Shown here: piece after piece, positions 63,844 to 64,000 of the stretch
Layout: every line of letters begins with the position of its first letter
How positions within the stretch are numbered: position 1 is the stretch's first letter
Assembly (NCBI RefSeq): GCF_010731695.1
Contig: NZ_AP022586.1
Span: 2,666,001-2,730,000, forward strand
DNA from: Mycolicibacterium litorale
GTDB taxonomy: Bacteria > Actinomycetota > Actinomycetes > Mycobacteriales > Mycobacteriaceae
Direction of reading: 5' to 3'
DNA length: 64,000 bases
The notes under the pieces: model-generated
Databases searched by the model: none
The model's input: the letters and a program-made list of their open reading frames with translations, nothing else
What the model was told of the DNA's origin: nothing
Position numbers and translations under genes: made by a program

Positions 63844-64000
63844 TCACGGTCCGGAGACGGCCCCTTCACGGCTCTCCGCCAGGGTCCGGCAGAGCTCGCT
63901 CATCGGCATCGCGCGTCCGAAGAGGTGGCCCTGCGCCAGCCGACACCCCGCGGCCAGCAGCGTGTCCACCTGCTCTGGGTACTCGATGCCCTCCGCGATG
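63844..64000 (-). CDS. C-terminal end of an EAL-domain protein (start outside window)
   Basis: 52 codons plus one base of an incoming frame: IAEGIEYPEQVDTLLAAGCRLAQGHLFGRAMPMSEL then a short tail and TGA. The AEGIE and QG.LFG motifs are the last two conserved blocks of EAL cyclic-di-GMP phosphodiesterase domains. Whether GGDEF, PAS or other domains precede it cannot be seen. Confidence 0.85.
   Translation of the reverse strand, partial: IAEGIEYPEQVDTLLAAGCRLAQGHLFGRAMPMSELCRTLAESREGAVSGP

Overview
The window reads as high-GC chromosome of a fast-growing Mycobacterium (Mycolicibacterium-type). Support: an MspA-type outer-membrane porin, MmpS/MmpL transporters, the mbtL-M-N/mbtK mycobactin locus with IdeR-like iron boxes, a PE-PPE-domain lipid hydrolase, DUF732/DUF5078 secreted proteins, a resuscitation-promoting-factor domain, tmRNA with an ADTNQRDYALAA tag, and several starts preceded by a TANNNT-like -10 six bases upstream (leaderless transcription).

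Layout. 0-13.4 kb is core-like: TetR regulators around an acyl-CoA dehydrogenase pair, a three-fold Cys/His-repeat protein next to a membrane protein, a P-loop kinase, a TM-helix-repeat channel protein, the porin, an AraC/VOC/class II UvrA operon, a PE-PPE-domain hydrolase, a small HTH protein and an F420-type oxidoreductase. 13.4-38.4 kb looks like accessory DNA. A complete tRNA-Ala(GGC) lies at 38279-38351 on the minus strand. Copies of its 3' portion plus a terminator hairpin recur at 37426-37513 and 15262-15334, and a terminator fragment recurs at 13395-13417. This is what serial integration of elements at the 3' end of a tRNA leaves behind. The cargo is metal related: a His-rich membrane protein, a decayed P-type ATPase and a frameshifted YHS protein, two CsoR-family repressors with the Cu(I) triad, EamA and MFS transporters, stress proteins, MmpS/MmpL, a CopZ chaperone, a secreted HVHP protein, a CopA ATPase, an ECF sigma factor, a two-component system and a Met/His-rich DUF305 lipoprotein. 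Nine copies of a 17-bp GC-tract operator (RTACYCC...GGGTAK) sit in front of six transcription units of this island, so it appears to carry its own CsoR regulon, which includes the mmpS-mmpL pair.

38.4-64 kb returns to core-like genes: an MFS transporter, phosphoglucomutase, a crcB-crcB-triple DUF190 operon (fluoride), mycobactin genes, YbaK, a Tat-exported DUF1906 protein, a beta-lactamase-fold lipoprotein, a P450, an ECF sigma-cupin pair, a large LuxR regulator, an NAD(P)-binding oxidoreductase, a TIGR02206 membrane protein, a resuscitation-promoting factor fused to the N-terminal part of an IS-type transposase, a ceramidase-like membrane protein, LysR, an esterase and bicupin pair, tmRNA and the end of an EAL-domain gene.

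All assignments come from reading the sequence and from family knowledge. No database search was run, and functional statements about uncharacterised genes are inference.
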